From: Paenibacillus daejeonensis DSM 15491 | Lineage (GTDB): Bacteria; Bacillota; Bacilli; Paenibacillales; Paenibacillaceae | Direction: 5' to 3' | Assembly (NCBI RefSeq): GCF_000378385.1 | Contig: NZ_KB899673.1 | Coordinates: 1-64,000, forward strand | DNA: 64,000 bases | Part shown: one piece after another, positions 5,697-14,700 of the stretch | How positions within the stretch are numbered: the stretch's first letter is position 1 | Layout of the letters: each line of letters opens with the position of its first letter | The notes under the pieces: model-generated | The model's input: only the letters and a program-made list of their open reading frames with translations | Databases searched by the model: none | What the model was told of the DNA's origin: nothing | Made by a program: the position numbers and the translations under genes

Positions 5697-7925
5697 TTAT
5701 CCTGGTTTGCGCATCGTGAGGCCGACGCGGCCTTTCTTGGTATCGACATTGAGCACCCATACCGTGACATTATCTCCGACAGCGACAACATCCATCGGAT
5801 GCTTGACGAATTTATCACTTAACTGGGAGATGTGGACGAGGCCGTCGTTTTTGATGCCGATATCGACAAATGCCCCAAAGTCGATGACATTGCGCACCGT
5901 CCCCTGAAGCTCCATGCCTGGCGACAAATCCTCCAGCTTCAGCACGTCGGTGTGGAAAATCGGCAGTGGGAGCGCTTCGCGCGGATCCCGCCCTGGACGC
6001 TGAAGGCTATCGAGTATATCGCGCAGCGTCGGCACACCCACCCCAAGACTCGGAGCCAGCGTTTCCGCGCTGGCAGAAGCCAGGGCCTGGTTCAGTTCCT
6101 TGGTACCGAGCCGGGAGAGCTCCAGCCGTAGCTCACGGAACAGCTTGTCCACCACGCCATAGGACTCCGGATGAATCGGCGTCGCATCCAGCGGATTGGA
6201 CGCGCCAGAGATCCGTAGGAAGCCCGCACACTGCTCGTAGGACTTGGCCCCCAGGCGCGGGACTTTTTGCAGCTGGGCCCGGCTGACGAACTTCCCGTTC
6301 TCCTCGCGATATTTGACAATGTTTTTGGCCAGGGTCGCATTAATGCCCGCCACATAAGACAGCAGCGAAGGAGACGCTGTATTGACGTCAACGCCGACAT
6401 GGTTAACCGCCGATTCGACGACACCGCCCAGCGACTCATCCAGCCGCTTCTGGCTCACATCGTGCTGATACTGCCCCACACCGATCGCTTTAGGCTCAAT
6501 CTTGACGAGCTCGGCCAGTGGATCCTGCAGCCGTCTGGCAATTGAGACTGCGCTTCGTTCAGCTACATCCAGGGATGGGAACTCCTCCTGCGCAAGCTTG
6601 GACGCCGAATACACGCTTGCCCCCGCTTCGCTAACGATAATGTATTTGAGCTCGCTGGCGCCGCCTGCCACCCGTTTGCGGATCAGCTCCGCAATGAATT
6701 GCTCCGTCTCGCGCGAAGCCGTGCCGTTGCCGATAACCACCAGCTCGGCTTGGTAGCGGTCGATGAGGCCGTTGATGGTCCGCTCAGCCTCGGCCACCTT
6801 GTTGTGCGGCGCTGTCGGGTAAGTGACAGCAACCTCCAGCAGCTTGCCCGTCTCGTCGACCAGAGCAAGCTTGCAGCCCGTCCGGAAGGCTGGATCAACC
6901 CCCAGTACGACATGCCCCTTGACTGGCGCCTGCAGCAGCAGATTCCGGAGATTGGCAGAGAAGATCGAGATGGCATGCTCTTCGGCCTTCTCCGTTAATA
7001 GGCCCCTCACTTCCCGCTCAATGGAAGGCGCAATCAGCCGCTTATACGCATCTTCAATGACGGCAATCAGCACCTCGCGGATAGCAGGTGAGACCTGATG
7101 ACGGAGCGTGTGCCGCGCGATGTAGTCATGGATACGCTCAGGCGACAGCTCCAGCGACACTCGCAGCACGTCCTCCCGCTCCCCCCGATTAATGGCAAGA
7201 ATCCGATGCGGCGGCAGCTTGCGGACAGGCTCCTGGTAGCTGTAATACATCTCATATACCGACTCGGCTTTGCTGTCCTTGGCTTCTGTCGCCAGGATCG
7301 CTTGCTCTTGCGTATGCTTGCGCACCCAGGCGCGGATTCCGGCATCGTCAGCGAGGTTCTCGGCAAGGATATCCATGGCTCCTTGAAGAGCCTCCTGAGC
7401 GGTTTCTACGCCCTTATCAGGGCTGATGTACTTGGCAGCCTCAGTCATTGGCTCACCGCTCCGTGGCTGCCCGTAGAGCCACGTTGCAAGCGGCTCCAGC
7501 CCCCGCTCCTTGGCTAAGCTTGCCCGCGTTTTGCGTTTCTGGCGGTACGGCCGGTACAGATCCTCGACCTCCTGCAATTTGACCGCCCCTTCAATGGACG
7601 CGCGCAGGGTATCGGTCAGCTTGTCCTGCTCCTCGATTAACCGGATGACCTCTCGCTTGCGATCCTCCAGGCTCCGAAGGTATGTGAGCCGTTCCTCAAT
7701 GCTGCGCAGTTGGTCCTCATCCAGCTCTCCCGTCATTTCTTTGCGGTACCTCGCAATGAAGGGAATGGTATTCCCCTCGCCAAGTAATGCGACGGTTGCT
7801 TTGACTTTACCTGCCGGAATCTGCAGCTCTGCAGCGATTTGACGCTCCATCCGCTGTTGCTGCTCCGAGATTTCAGCGGCAGTCCGTTCGGTTGATTTTG
7901 CTTCTTTCGACTGTATTTCTGCCAA
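5697..7925 (-). CDS. tex: Tex-family RNA-binding transcription accessory protein
   Basis: 742 residues, full length for Tex/YhgF. The N-terminal Tex region (EGNTIPFIARYRKEMTGELD, about 45-65) is followed by a helical middle, the YqgF/RNase H-like core (VLGVDPAFRTGCKLALVD, about 350), tandem HhH motifs (KNIVKYREENGKF) and a C-terminal S1 domain (ELQGTVRNVIDFGAFVDIGI, about 665-735). Tex binds RNA and acts on transcription and RNA quality control. The start is TTG (AAGGAAGG, spacing about 10). A long palindromic repeat lies directly upstream. Confidence 0.95.
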   Translation of the reverse strand: MAEIQSKEAKSTERTAAEISEQQQRMERQIAAELQIPAGKVKATVALLGEGNTIPFIARYRKEMTGELDEDQLRSIEERLTYLRSLEDRKREVIRLIEEQDKLTDTLRASIEGAVKLQEVEDLYRPYRQKRKTRASLAKERGLEPLATWLYGQPRSGEPMTEAAKYISPDKGVETAQEALQGAMDILAENLADDAGIRAWVRKHTQEQAILATEAKDSKAESVYEMYYSYQEPVRKLPPHRILAINRGEREDVLRVSLELSPERIHDYIARHTLRHQVSPAIREVLIAVIEDAYKRLIAPSIEREVRGLLTEKAEEHAISIFSANLRNLLLQAPVKGHVVLGVDPAFRTGCKLALVDETGKLLEVAVTYPTAPHNKVAEAERTINGLIDRYQAELVVIGNGTASRETEQFIAELIRKRVAGGASELKYIIVSEAGASVYSASKLAQEEFPSLDVAERSAVSIARRLQDPLAELVKIEPKAIGVGQYQHDVSQKRLDESLGGVVESAVNHVGVDVNTASPSLLSYVAGINATLAKNIVKYREENGKFVSRAQLQKVPRLGAKSYEQCAGFLRISGASNPLDATPIHPESYGVVDKLFRELRLELSRLGTKELNQALASASAETLAPSLGVGVPTLRDILDSLQRPGRDPREALPLPIFHTDVLKLEDLSPGMELQGTVRNVIDFGAFVDIGIKNDGLVHISQLSDKFVKHPMDVVAVGDNVTVWVLNVDTKKGRVGLTMRKPG

Positions 7926-7958
7926 CGCTGGTGCACCTTCCTTTGCGTGAGTGATGTC

Positions 7959-8126
7959 AGGCTGCCCTTAAAAGAAAGCCTACAGTCACGGATCGATCTT
8001 ACGATCGCTGTTGTCCCCAGATTTCTTTGATTTTACCCCTGTTAGGGGTGAAATCCGGGGACAAAGGCGAACGCTTCGCTTCTCCAGATTCGATTCCGTG
8101 CCTTTCCGGCTTTTTGAGGGCAGCCT
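7959..8126. repeat. Long-palindrome repeat element with about 20-bp terminal inverted repeats
   Basis: The left end (7959-7980, AGGCTGCCCTTAAAAG...) and right end (8108-8126, ...TTTTTGAGGGCAGCCT) are inverted copies. The two halves continue to match inward (CACGGATCGATCTT against CACGGAATCGAATC) to a central hairpin 8011-8064 (TTGTCCCC/GGGGACAA, GATTT/AAATC, ACCCC/GGGGT). The whole 168 bp is one imperfect palindrome between the MBL hydrolase gene and tex. The remaining bases of this gap up to 8237 show nothing else. Confidence 0.75.
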
Positions 8127-8237
8127 AAACTTTATATTTTATTGTGGCAGAATCACTGCCACTGCGCTACCCGTAATACAAACGGCACCGCCTGCAAAAG
8201 AAGACCCTTCGCTGGGGGTGCCGATTTCTGGTTTAAG

Positions 8238-8879
8238 CTATCTTGGTTGTCCGGGAACATAGGGGTTATTCTGCATTTCATAGCCGATCGACGTGCGCGG
8301 CCCATGCCCTGGATAGACCGTGGTCTGCGGGGCCAGCTTGTATAGTTTGCCGCGAATCGAGTCAAACAGATCTCGCTCGGCACCGCCAGGCAGGTCCGTA
8401 CGACCCACCGATTGACGGAAGAGCACATCGCCCGAGAACAGATGCTCGCCGCACAGGAAGCTGACACTGCCCGGGGAATGTCCAGGCGTATGCATGACCC
8501 GGAATTCCAATCCGATCAGCTTCAGCATTTGGCCTTCATCCAAGGCATATTCGGCTTCGTCCGTCACCAGCGGAGCCGTCACTTCCGACCAACGCAAAGA
8601 ACCGTTCTTGCGGGGATCGGTAAGCCATTCGGCCTCCAAATCGTGAATATAAACCGGTGCTCCAAATGCCTTGCGGGTCTCATCGACACCGCCCATATGG
8701 TCAAAGTGGGCATGCGTGAGCAGAATGGCTTCCACCGTCGTGCCCGCATCCTGCAGACGCTGGATCAGTTTGCCGGGATTCATCCCAGGGTCAATGACGA
8801 CGGCGCGGTTCAGCTCCTCATTGGTGATCACATAGGCGTTGGTCTGGATGGGGCCTAACTCATAGCTCTGGATTTTCAT
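8238..8879 (-). CDS. MBL-fold metallo-hydrolase (hydroxyacylglutathione hydrolase-like)
   Basis: 213 residues, single metallo-beta-lactamase domain. Metal ligands are THAHFDHMGG (about residues 55-64), HTPGHSPGS (about 131-139), SGDVLF (about 150) and a C-terminal PGHGP. The compact size matches the YqgX-like glyoxalase II branch of Bacillales rather than a beta-lactamase; the true thiol substrate is unknown. The start ATG is 2 bp after the stop of the thioredoxin-like gene, so the two are co-transcribed. Confidence 0.92.
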   Translation of the reverse strand: MKIQSYELGPIQTNAYVITNEELNRAVVIDPGMNPGKLIQRLQDAGTTVEAILLTHAHFDHMGGVDETRKAFGAPVYIHDLEAEWLTDPRKNGSLRWSEVTAPLVTDEAEYALDEGQMLKLIGLEFRVMHTPGHSPGSVSFLCGEHLFSGDVLFRQSVGRTDLPGGAERDLFDSIRGKLYKLAPQTTVYPGHGPRTSIGYEMQNNPYVPGQPR

Positions 8880-8881
8880 GA

Positions 8882-9448
8882 TTAAACCGCAGAGAACAGC
8901 TCAGTGAGCTCTTTCAAGATTACTGCCTGGTAGCCGGTACCTTCCCCATATTGACGGCCCATTTCCTGGCGTGCTTCGCCCAGTTTTTCCTGGTAATCTG
9001 CAGCTTCCCGGTCCGGGTTCGCTTGTTTGAAGGCGGTCATGACTTCCTGAACATGAGCCGGACGCGGGCCCCATTGCTCCAATACATGTCCACCGGTATC
9101 CGCAATAATAACAATCGGCACTGCTTCGCCGCCCATCGTCAGAAACTGCGCCATGGTATCCATGTGATCTTCTTTGATCAGCACCTCTGTAGGTACTCCG
9201 CTGTTCTCAAGCGCACGGAAGACAACAGGGATGTTCTTGACGACATCGCCGCACCATTCCGCCATCAGAATCAGTACCCGCAGGTCGTCGCGGTTGTTGA
9301 GCGATTCGAAGAACGCTTTGGACTCCTCATCCGGCCATTGAAAGTTATCATAGAGCGAAATGAATTGTTCCTTGTTGCGATCCATGCCATCCATAAACTG
9401 CTGCGGGCTAATGCCCTTGCCCAGCTTTTCGGCTACGTTTTTGCTCAT
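8882..9448 (-). CDS. Thioredoxin-like family protein with a single active-site cysteine
   Basis: 188 residues from ATG at 9448 (GAGAGGG nine bases upstream); the longer frame to 9502 lacks a ribosome site. The central region is a thioredoxin fold: VLILMAEWCGDVVKNIP replaces the usual WCxxC with WCGDV, and the cis-proline loop reads GGEAVPIVI. With one cysteine it cannot make the internal disulfide of classical thioredoxins, so it may work with a low-molecular-weight thiol. The operon with an MBL hydrolase of the thiol-ester type supports this, but it is inference. Confidence 0.85.
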   Translation of the reverse strand: MSKNVAEKLGKGISPQQFMDGMDRNKEQFISLYDNFQWPDEESKAFFESLNNRDDLRVLILMAEWCGDVVKNIPVVFRALENSGVPTEVLIKEDHMDTMAQFLTMGGEAVPIVIIADTGGHVLEQWGPRPAHVQEVMTAFKQANPDREAADYQEKLGEARQEMGRQYGEGTGYQAVILKELTELFSAV

Positions 9449-9542
9449 CTTATCCATCCCTCTCTGCAATCGAATGTATGTACCCTTCCCCCATTGTATC
9501 AAAGATCAGAAGGGCGAGCCAGCTTGCAAAAAAGGGATGGTA

Positions 9543-10151
9543 CTACATGCTCTGCCCCCGGCTGCGAACGAACTTGTACAATCCATAGCCAAGCGCCAGG
9601 GCCAACATGGTCAGCGTCAGGGGTTGGACATAAGGACCCGCAATGTCGTGAATCGTATCCCAGCGTTCGCCGAGCTGCATGCCCAGATACAGAAACAACA
9701 GCGTCCACGGGATAGCGGCCAATGCTGTCAGAAGTGTGAATAACGGCAGGGACATCCGGCTGACACCGGCGGGAATCGAGATGGCGTGGCGGATGACAGG
9801 CACGAAGCGGGCAAAAAAAATCATGCCGGTTCCGTACTTGCGGAACCAGTCCTCTGATCGGTCGAGATGCTTGCCGCTGATATGCAGCCATTTGCCGTAT
9901 TTGTCCAGCACCGGCCGGCCCCCATATCGCGCGATAACGTAGATGATCAGCTGCGCTAACGTCCCGCCGATAACCCCAAAGAGCAGCGCACTCCCAAAGC
10001 CCACCTTGCCTTCCGATATCAAATACCCGCCATAAGCGAGGACAATCTCACTCGGAATGACTTCCACCATCAGCCCCAGCATAATACCGAGCGCCCCCAA
10101 TTGCTGCACCCAGCTGAGCAGTAACTGGACGAATTCACTTAGCCATGACAT
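9543..10151 (-). CDS. DedA-family membrane protein
   Basis: About 202 residues with several hydrophobic segments. The DedA/SNARE-associated signature is clear: an early E in MVEVIPSEIVLAYGGYL, then FARFVPVIRHAISIPAGVSRM, which carries the F-x-R-x(3)-R-x(3)-G family motif, and a C-terminal membrane span. DedA proteins include flippases for undecaprenyl phosphate and phosphatidylethanolamine. The start could be either of two ATGs (10157 or 10151); the latter is better spaced from AGGGGG. Confidence 0.92.
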   Translation of the reverse strand: MSWLSEFVQLLLSWVQQLGALGIMLGLMVEVIPSEIVLAYGGYLISEGKVGFGSALLFGVIGGTLAQLIIYVIARYGGRPVLDKYGKWLHISGKHLDRSEDWFRKYGTGMIFFARFVPVIRHAISIPAGVSRMSLPLFTLLTALAAIPWTLLFLYLGMQLGERWDTIHDIAGPYVQPLTLTMLALALGYGLYKFVRSRGQSM

Positions 10152-10300
10152 GCACATCCCCCTATCGTTGACCGAGCCTGATCTTATGCACTCAGTTTAT
10201 GCATTCAGGCACTCGGACATGCTTCGCGGGACAAGTGTCATGCTCAGACAAGCTTCTGCATACAATGCAGGGAATAGAAACTAGGAAAAGAGGTGTTTCG

Positions 10301-10747
10301 ATGTCCAAAGTATTTGTCGTCGGCCGCAAACAGCTCAAGCTGCTGGGAATTGCTTGTCTGCTCGTCGTCCTGACCGGCGTCTATCTCACCTGGAACCAGA
10401 CACAGGCTGTCTCAGGTAATCCGGATGCGGAGCGGGTCTTCCACCTGGTCACCGTAGAGTACAAAACGACGCTAAAGGATGGCAAGGAGCTGGAAGTGTA
10501 CCGCTGGGACCCCGGGTCGATCCGGGTCAACAAGGGGGAGAAAGTCCAACTGCGGATAACGGGGGTCAATGGGCAGACGCATCCTTTTGTCATTGAGGGA
10601 TTGGGCATTAAGGGTGAAGTCCGAAAAGGAGAAACGACCGTCGTCGACTTCAAGGCCGATCGGGCGGGCACCTATCCGATTCTCTGTCTGACCCATACGG
10701 CTGCCAGCCAGCTCAGTCCGATGGTCGCTTACATCGAGGTCCAGTAG
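10301..10747 (+). CDS. Exported or membrane-anchored cupredoxin-domain protein
   Basis: 148 residues from ATG at 10301 (AAGAGGTG upstream). An N-terminal hydrophobic segment (about 12-30, LLGIACLLVVLTGVYL) is followed by a beta-rich domain. Possible copper ligands are the His in QTHPFVIE and the Cys/His/Met of ILCLTHTAASQLSPM, an arrangement like type-1 copper or COX2-like proteins. It is likely on the outer face of the membrane and could carry electrons or hold copper. No partner gene is adjacent, so its role is open. Confidence 0.8.
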   Translation: MSKVFVVGRKQLKLLGIACLLVVLTGVYLTWNQTQAVSGNPDAERVFHLVTVEYKTTLKDGKELEVYRWDPGSIRVNKGEKVQLRITGVNGQTHPFVIEGLGIKGEVRKGETTVVDFKADRAGTYPILCLTHTAASQLSPMVAYIEVQ

Positions 10748-10804
10748 GGTGAGTAGCCTCCGGGCGGCTGCCTGCATATAGATAGGGCAGAGAGGAGTGG
10801 GAGT

Positions 10805-11119
10805 ATGAACAAGCCCCCCCATGCCAAAACATCACATGACTACCCCAGCCCCCGGAAAATTAAACGCGCCTGCAGCAAGGAGTTGTACCGGACCATCAAG
10901 CGGCTTGACCGTTGGATCGCGCCTGATCTAGTGGAGCAAGCCGAGAAAGTGTATGTGCGCAAGGTGTTGCAAAATCTCATCTGGATTCACGAAAACCGCA
11001 GCAACCGCAAGCTCCTCTGTGACTGGTGGGACGAACAGCTCAGCGAAGAAATCGCCACCCTCTGGGAGGTCGATCAGACCAAGCTGAGCGCGGCGTTCCG
11101 GCACGCATTTGGCGGATAA
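10805..11119 (+). CDS. Hypothetical protein, 104 aa
   Basis: Starts at ATG 10805 after AGAGGAG. It is basic, helical and Trp-rich (LDRWIAPDL, LIWIHENRSN, LLCDWWDEQLSEEIATLWEV). No domain is recognised, and no signal peptide or membrane span is seen. It follows the cupredoxin gene by 57 bp and may share its transcript. Expression is likely given the strong ribosome site, but the function is unknown. Confidence 0.7.
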   Translation: MNKPPHAKTSHDYPSPRKIKRACSKELYRTIKRLDRWIAPDLVEQAEKVYVRKVLQNLIWIHENRSNRKLLCDWWDEQLSEEIATLWEVDQTKLSAAFRHAFGG

Positions 11120-11477
11120 GGAAAGGCTATGTGGTTGGCAATCAGCCGCCCTATCCGCTTTAAGAAACTGGATACCTGGATACCTCATCAGCACCGTGCC
11201 AGGCAGATTGGAGAACGGCTCCCCTTGCAGCATTTATGCGCGCCTCGGGGAGCTTTTTGTTTGAATATGCTAAGCTCCCGGCTCCCGGCACGCTGGAGTT
11301 TCGGAATCGAAGTCATCATGGGTTGGATAATAGCAGGCATGCACCGCCCAAGGGAAGGCGCGGAGTACAATTTAGCTAACCACCCCATCCTGAAATGCCC
11401 CTATTTAGACTATCTTCGTACATATGCTCCACCCCACACGCACCCCAATATGCCTCACCTTTACCTACAGCTCGATG

Positions 11478-11737
11478 TGTATTCGGTTTTTCGAGTTTAT
11501 TGATGCGTTCACCACCATTTGAGACCGTATGTATTCGATTTTTCGTGCATATTGATGCACTCACCACTATTTCTAGCTCAATGTATTCGATTTTTCGAGT
11601 TTATTGGTGCGCCCATCACCATTTGAGGCCATATGTATTCGGTTTTTCGTGTTTATTGTGCCGCCGCACCCACTTGCAGCTCGATGTATTCGGTTTTTCG
11701 TGTTTAGTGGTGCCCCTCTGGCGCCACTTGGTGGCTC
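11478..11737. repeat. Tandem repeat, five units of about 52 bp
   Basis: Units beginning TGTATTCGRTTTTTCG start at 11478, 11530, 11582, 11634 and 11685 (steps 52, 52, 52, 51). The unit length is not a multiple of three, so this is not a coding repeat. A diverged three-unit copy lies in the other orientation at about 62545-62690. The array sits between two convergent genes. The bases 11120-11477 before it show no supported gene. Confidence 0.85.
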
Positions 11738-11763
11738 GATGGCTCAGGAGGTCGCCTGCAGCT

Positions 11764-11795
11764 GCAAAAAGAGAGACAGCGTCAGGCTGTCTCTC
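11764..11795 (-). terminator. Terminator of the 11811-12173 gene
   Basis: GAGAGACAGC and GCTGTCTCTC form a perfect 10-bp stem with a 5-nt loop, followed on the minus strand by TTTTT. Confidence 0.85.
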
Positions 11796-11810
11796 CCGAA
11801 GGGCTAGCTA

Positions 11811-12173
11811 TTAACCGATAACAGCGAAAGTCTCAACGCCGGCCGGGATGTTGCGGCTGCGGAATTGTACGCCGCTGCTGTCGAAGACCCGGATGGTGTA
11901 GCTCACGTTCGTGAGCGTGGATACCCGGCTGAACCGGACGACACCGAAGCGGTCGAACGCCGCTGTCTGAACCAGTGTGTTACCACGATACAGGCGCGCG
12001 AAGAAACCGGTTGTATCGAACGGCACACCATTACTTTGCACCCATACCACCGTCAATCGATTGAAGGTCGGGCCGCCATTGCCCGCTGCTTTGATCGGCT
12101 TTACCTTCAACAGGACGGCGCCAGCCCGCCGGCCGCGCGAGAGAAGCCGCGGCTTCACTCTTGGAGATGCCAT
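11811..12173 (-). CDS. Hypothetical protein, beta-rich, 120 aa
   Basis: Good AAGGAG site before ATG at 12173 and a strong terminator after the stop, so this is a real single gene or the last gene of an operon. The N terminus is very basic (MASPRVKPRLLSRGRRAG) without a hydrophobic signal. The remainder alternates polar and hydrophobic residues like a small beta-sandwich (VVWVQSNGVPFDTTGFFARL). I do not recognise the family; a spore or cell-surface role is possible but not shown. Confidence 0.7.
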   Translation of the reverse strand: MASPRVKPRLLSRGRRAGAVLLKVKPIKAAGNGGPTFNRLTVVWVQSNGVPFDTTGFFARLYRGNTLVQTAAFDRFGVVRFSRVSTLTNVSYTIRVFDSSGVQFRSRNIPAGVETFAVIG

Positions 12174-12268
12174 GCTATCAACTCCTTATCCGTTTGCAAC
12201 AGCTTATGCTGCAACGGTGCGCATGGCGTGGACAATCTTCCCGGGCCAGCCGTCCAAATCCGGCTGGC

Positions 12269-14404
12269 TCACCCGTAGCCGTGGCTGCGCAGCAGCTCAC
12301 GGCAATACTGCGCCGCCGCGGTCGCCTGCGGCAGCATCACGAAGCGGCGCCCCTCACCGGCCGCGCCGCCCAGCTCCACCCTGCGCGCCAGCATGTCGTA
12401 GCGCGCATACACCTCGGCGCCGGCTGCAGCAGCCGCCAGCGCCTCCCCCATCCGGCCCGCCTCGCGATGCATCGCGGCGAGGCCGGCCAACCACTGGACC
12501 GCTGCCGACTGCTTCGCCTTGTCGTAGCGGTCCCCCTGCAGCGCGCGGCGCAAATAAGCCGCCGCCTGCTGCACGTCGCCGCGCTCGGCATGCGCTGCGC
12601 CGAGCGCCCACAAGAGCGGCACGGACTGCGGGTCATACCGCAGTCCGGCCGCCAGCAGCGGCGCGCGCTCAGGCAGCGGAGCGCGCGCAGCCAGTTCCAG
12701 GCGCATCCGGGTATCATACGGATGCGCCATCACCCCCGCGCGCAGCAGACTCAGGCGCGCGTCCTCAGAGGCACTCAGCGCGGCTTGACGGGCGCTGAGT
12801 GCCGTGTCGGCGCGCAGCCCGGCCAAGCCTGCTGCGACCAGCACGCTGACTGCCAGCGCGGCGCTAAGCAGCTGCAAGACGCGCCTCGCATGCATCGTTG
12901 GGGCGGATCGCCCCCGACCTTCCCCTTGTTTTCCCCCTTGAAACGCATCAGCGGTTTTTCCCAAGCGCCACCGGTCGCTTTTCCGTTTGTCTCTCACTTG
13001 AGACACGACAGCCGCTTTTTCCGCACGATTGCCTGTAGGCCGGGCCATAGCCACGAGCGCGAAGCTAGAGAGCAGGAGCCAATAGAACCCATAGGCCATA
13101 TCAAAATCCACTGCAGCATGGAGAAACAGAACGAGCGCTGGCAGCACGCCCAGTCGGTTGGAACGATAAATCACCACAAGCAGGTGCACAACCAAGATTA
13201 TGAGCAGCAGCAGACCGGTCCAGCCAAGCTCCAGAAGCAGATTAAGATACCCGCTGTGCACTTCATTGCCGATATAGGGAGCGGATTGCAAGCGCCCCAT
13301 CTGATTACGCCAGGCGTCCCCTCCACTGCCTAGCCAGGGCGCTTGCTGGACCAATTGCCAGGCGTCAGAGTAGAACTGCCAGCGGGCTCCAGCGGTCGCA
13401 TAGGCGCCAGGCGCCAAACGTCCGGCTGCAATAGCAGGCAACAGCGCAGTACTGCCCAGTAGCAGCAGGCCGCTGCAGAGCCATGCCAGAGGAGCGCGGA
13501 GCTTCGGACGCGTCCGCTGTAGGCATTGACGTATACAATAGCCCACCCCAAACGCGCCGCCTATCGCAATGAACAATGGGAGAGCCAGATCCAACAATGT
13601 CTGCTCCAGCGATCGCTGCGAGAGCAACCACCCGTAGAGCACGGCACTGCCGGAAAAAGCCGCGAGCGGGTACATCAGCCATTCTGCTTTGCGATCCCGC
13701 TCCACCACAAAATATCCAGCCGTCCAGACAACAGCTGCGATCAGCCAGGCAGCGCGGGATTCCGTGAGCAGCAGGAGCGCCCCCGCCGGAACCGCTTGCA
13801 CCCAGAACAGCAGCACTACCCTTCCACGTTCTCCAGTGCCCAGCAGCCCTTGCCAGTACCAGGCCAGAAAAGCGGCGAGTACAGCACCATACATATTGGG
13901 GTATTCTAACGTTCCAGCCACTCGTGCGCCAATAGCACTAAGTCTGGTGTCTCCGCTAACCATCACGAGCCGAGGATCCGCAAACCAGCCAAGCCACCCC
14001 CCCAGTCCGCCAATCATCAGCAGCACTCCAGTTGCCCCCAGAACACACAGTAGAATGCCTGACGCCCAAGTTCGACCAATCTTAAGGACGGTAAAACCGA
14101 CAATAAGAAAGCCGGCATAGCTCCCCCAACGCAGCCCTTGTTCCAAAGTGGCCAGCACAGAAACTTGTTTCCAGGATGGTTGAAGCAGATATAGGCCAGC
14201 AATGACCAAAGGCCAGAGGCTTAACAAGAGAGGATTTCCAAACCATTGCGTATCACGCTCCTCCCCGACTGCTGAGAGAATGTAGACGCCAACAACGCCC
14301 GCTCCCAAAAAACAAAGCAGCATAGCTGGACGATAGTATGCCGCATCAAAGAAATAACCTGCTACGCTCAGACTGTCAAATAATACATAAGCAATTGCCA
14401 ACAA
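12269..14404 (-). CDS. O-antigen ligase/polymerase-like membrane protein with C-terminal TPR-like region
   Basis: 711 residues. The first about 480 hold ten or more hydrophobic segments with a large loop carrying GSGGDAWRNQMGRLQ...NEVHSGYLNLLLELGWTGL, which resembles the Wzy_C/WaaL signature region. The last about 150 residues are alanine-rich helical repeats (ALGAAHAERGDVQQAAAYLRRAL) resembling TPRs. It probably polymerises or transfers a surface glycan. The start is uncertain: the TTG at 14404 has no ribosome site, while AAAGGAG lies near 14461-14467 with in-frame CTG or ATC codons at 14450-14458, giving an Arg-rich N terminus. The 3' part is unusually GC-rich. Confidence 0.8.
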   Translation of the reverse strand: MLAIAYVLFDSLSVAGYFFDAAYYRPAMLLCFLGAGVVGVYILSAVGEERDTQWFGNPLLLSLWPLVIAGLYLLQPSWKQVSVLATLEQGLRWGSYAGFLIVGFTVLKIGRTWASGILLCVLGATGVLLMIGGLGGWLGWFADPRLVMVSGDTRLSAIGARVAGTLEYPNMYGAVLAAFLAWYWQGLLGTGERGRVVLLFWVQAVPAGALLLLTESRAAWLIAAVVWTAGYFVVERDRKAEWLMYPLAAFSGSAVLYGWLLSQRSLEQTLLDLALPLFIAIGGAFGVGYCIRQCLQRTRPKLRAPLAWLCSGLLLLGSTALLPAIAAGRLAPGAYATAGARWQFYSDAWQLVQQAPWLGSGGDAWRNQMGRLQSAPYIGNEVHSGYLNLLLELGWTGLLLLIILVVHLLVVIYRSNRLGVLPALVLFLHAAVDFDMAYGFYWLLLSSFALVAMARPTGNRAEKAAVVSQVRDKRKSDRWRLGKTADAFQGGKQGEGRGRSAPTMHARRVLQLLSAALAVSVLVAAGLAGLRADTALSARQAALSASEDARLSLLRAGVMAHPYDTRMRLELAARAPLPERAPLLAAGLRYDPQSVPLLWALGAAHAERGDVQQAAAYLRRALQGDRYDKAKQSAAVQWLAGLAAMHREAGRMGEALAAAAAGAEVYARYDMLARRVELGGAAGEGRRFVMLPQATAAAQYCRELLRSHGYG

Positions 14405-14700
14405 GCAAATGCAGACAATGATACTGTGACGACTTCTTACGCGGTACCTGATACTCAGTCGCTCCTTTGCTGGATTAAATAAGACGAAAAATTCAGACTT
14501 TTATTGTCGGCAAATTTTTCACACAATCATTTCCTGGGAAATGAGAAGTTTCTAACCGAAAAGAAGCTAATAATCTGCAGACGGGAGCCGTTTCACAGCT
14601 TCTGTCAGGTGGTAATAAAAGACTGTTCTCATTAATCCATCCGTTTTTTTATAGTTTCCCCATAATTGAAGGTAAATAACGGATCTTCACGCAGCCTTTA
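14405..14700. other. Intergenic region without a supported gene
   Basis: AT-rich spacer between the start of the O-antigen-ligase-like gene and the tnpB insertion. It should hold that gene's promoter and the left end of the insertion element. I see no convincing -35/-10 pair, RNA motif or ORF. Confidence 0.5.

Noticed and set aside
8011-8262. 83-aa plus-strand frame in the tex leader
   Set aside because: It starts inside the central hairpin of the palindromic element, has no ribosome site, and ends within the MBL hydrolase gene.
11129-11814. Overlapping plus-strand frames between the 104-aa gene and the convergent minus-strand gene
   Set aside because: They run through the 52-bp tandem repeat and the terminator, have no domain, and shift frame from unit to unit.
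12161-13333. 390-aa plus-strand open frame opposite the O-antigen-ligase-like gene
   Set aside because: It has low-complexity Arg/Gln/His composition from a GC-rich antisense strand and no ribosome site. The minus-strand frame has clear membrane spans and a family signature.
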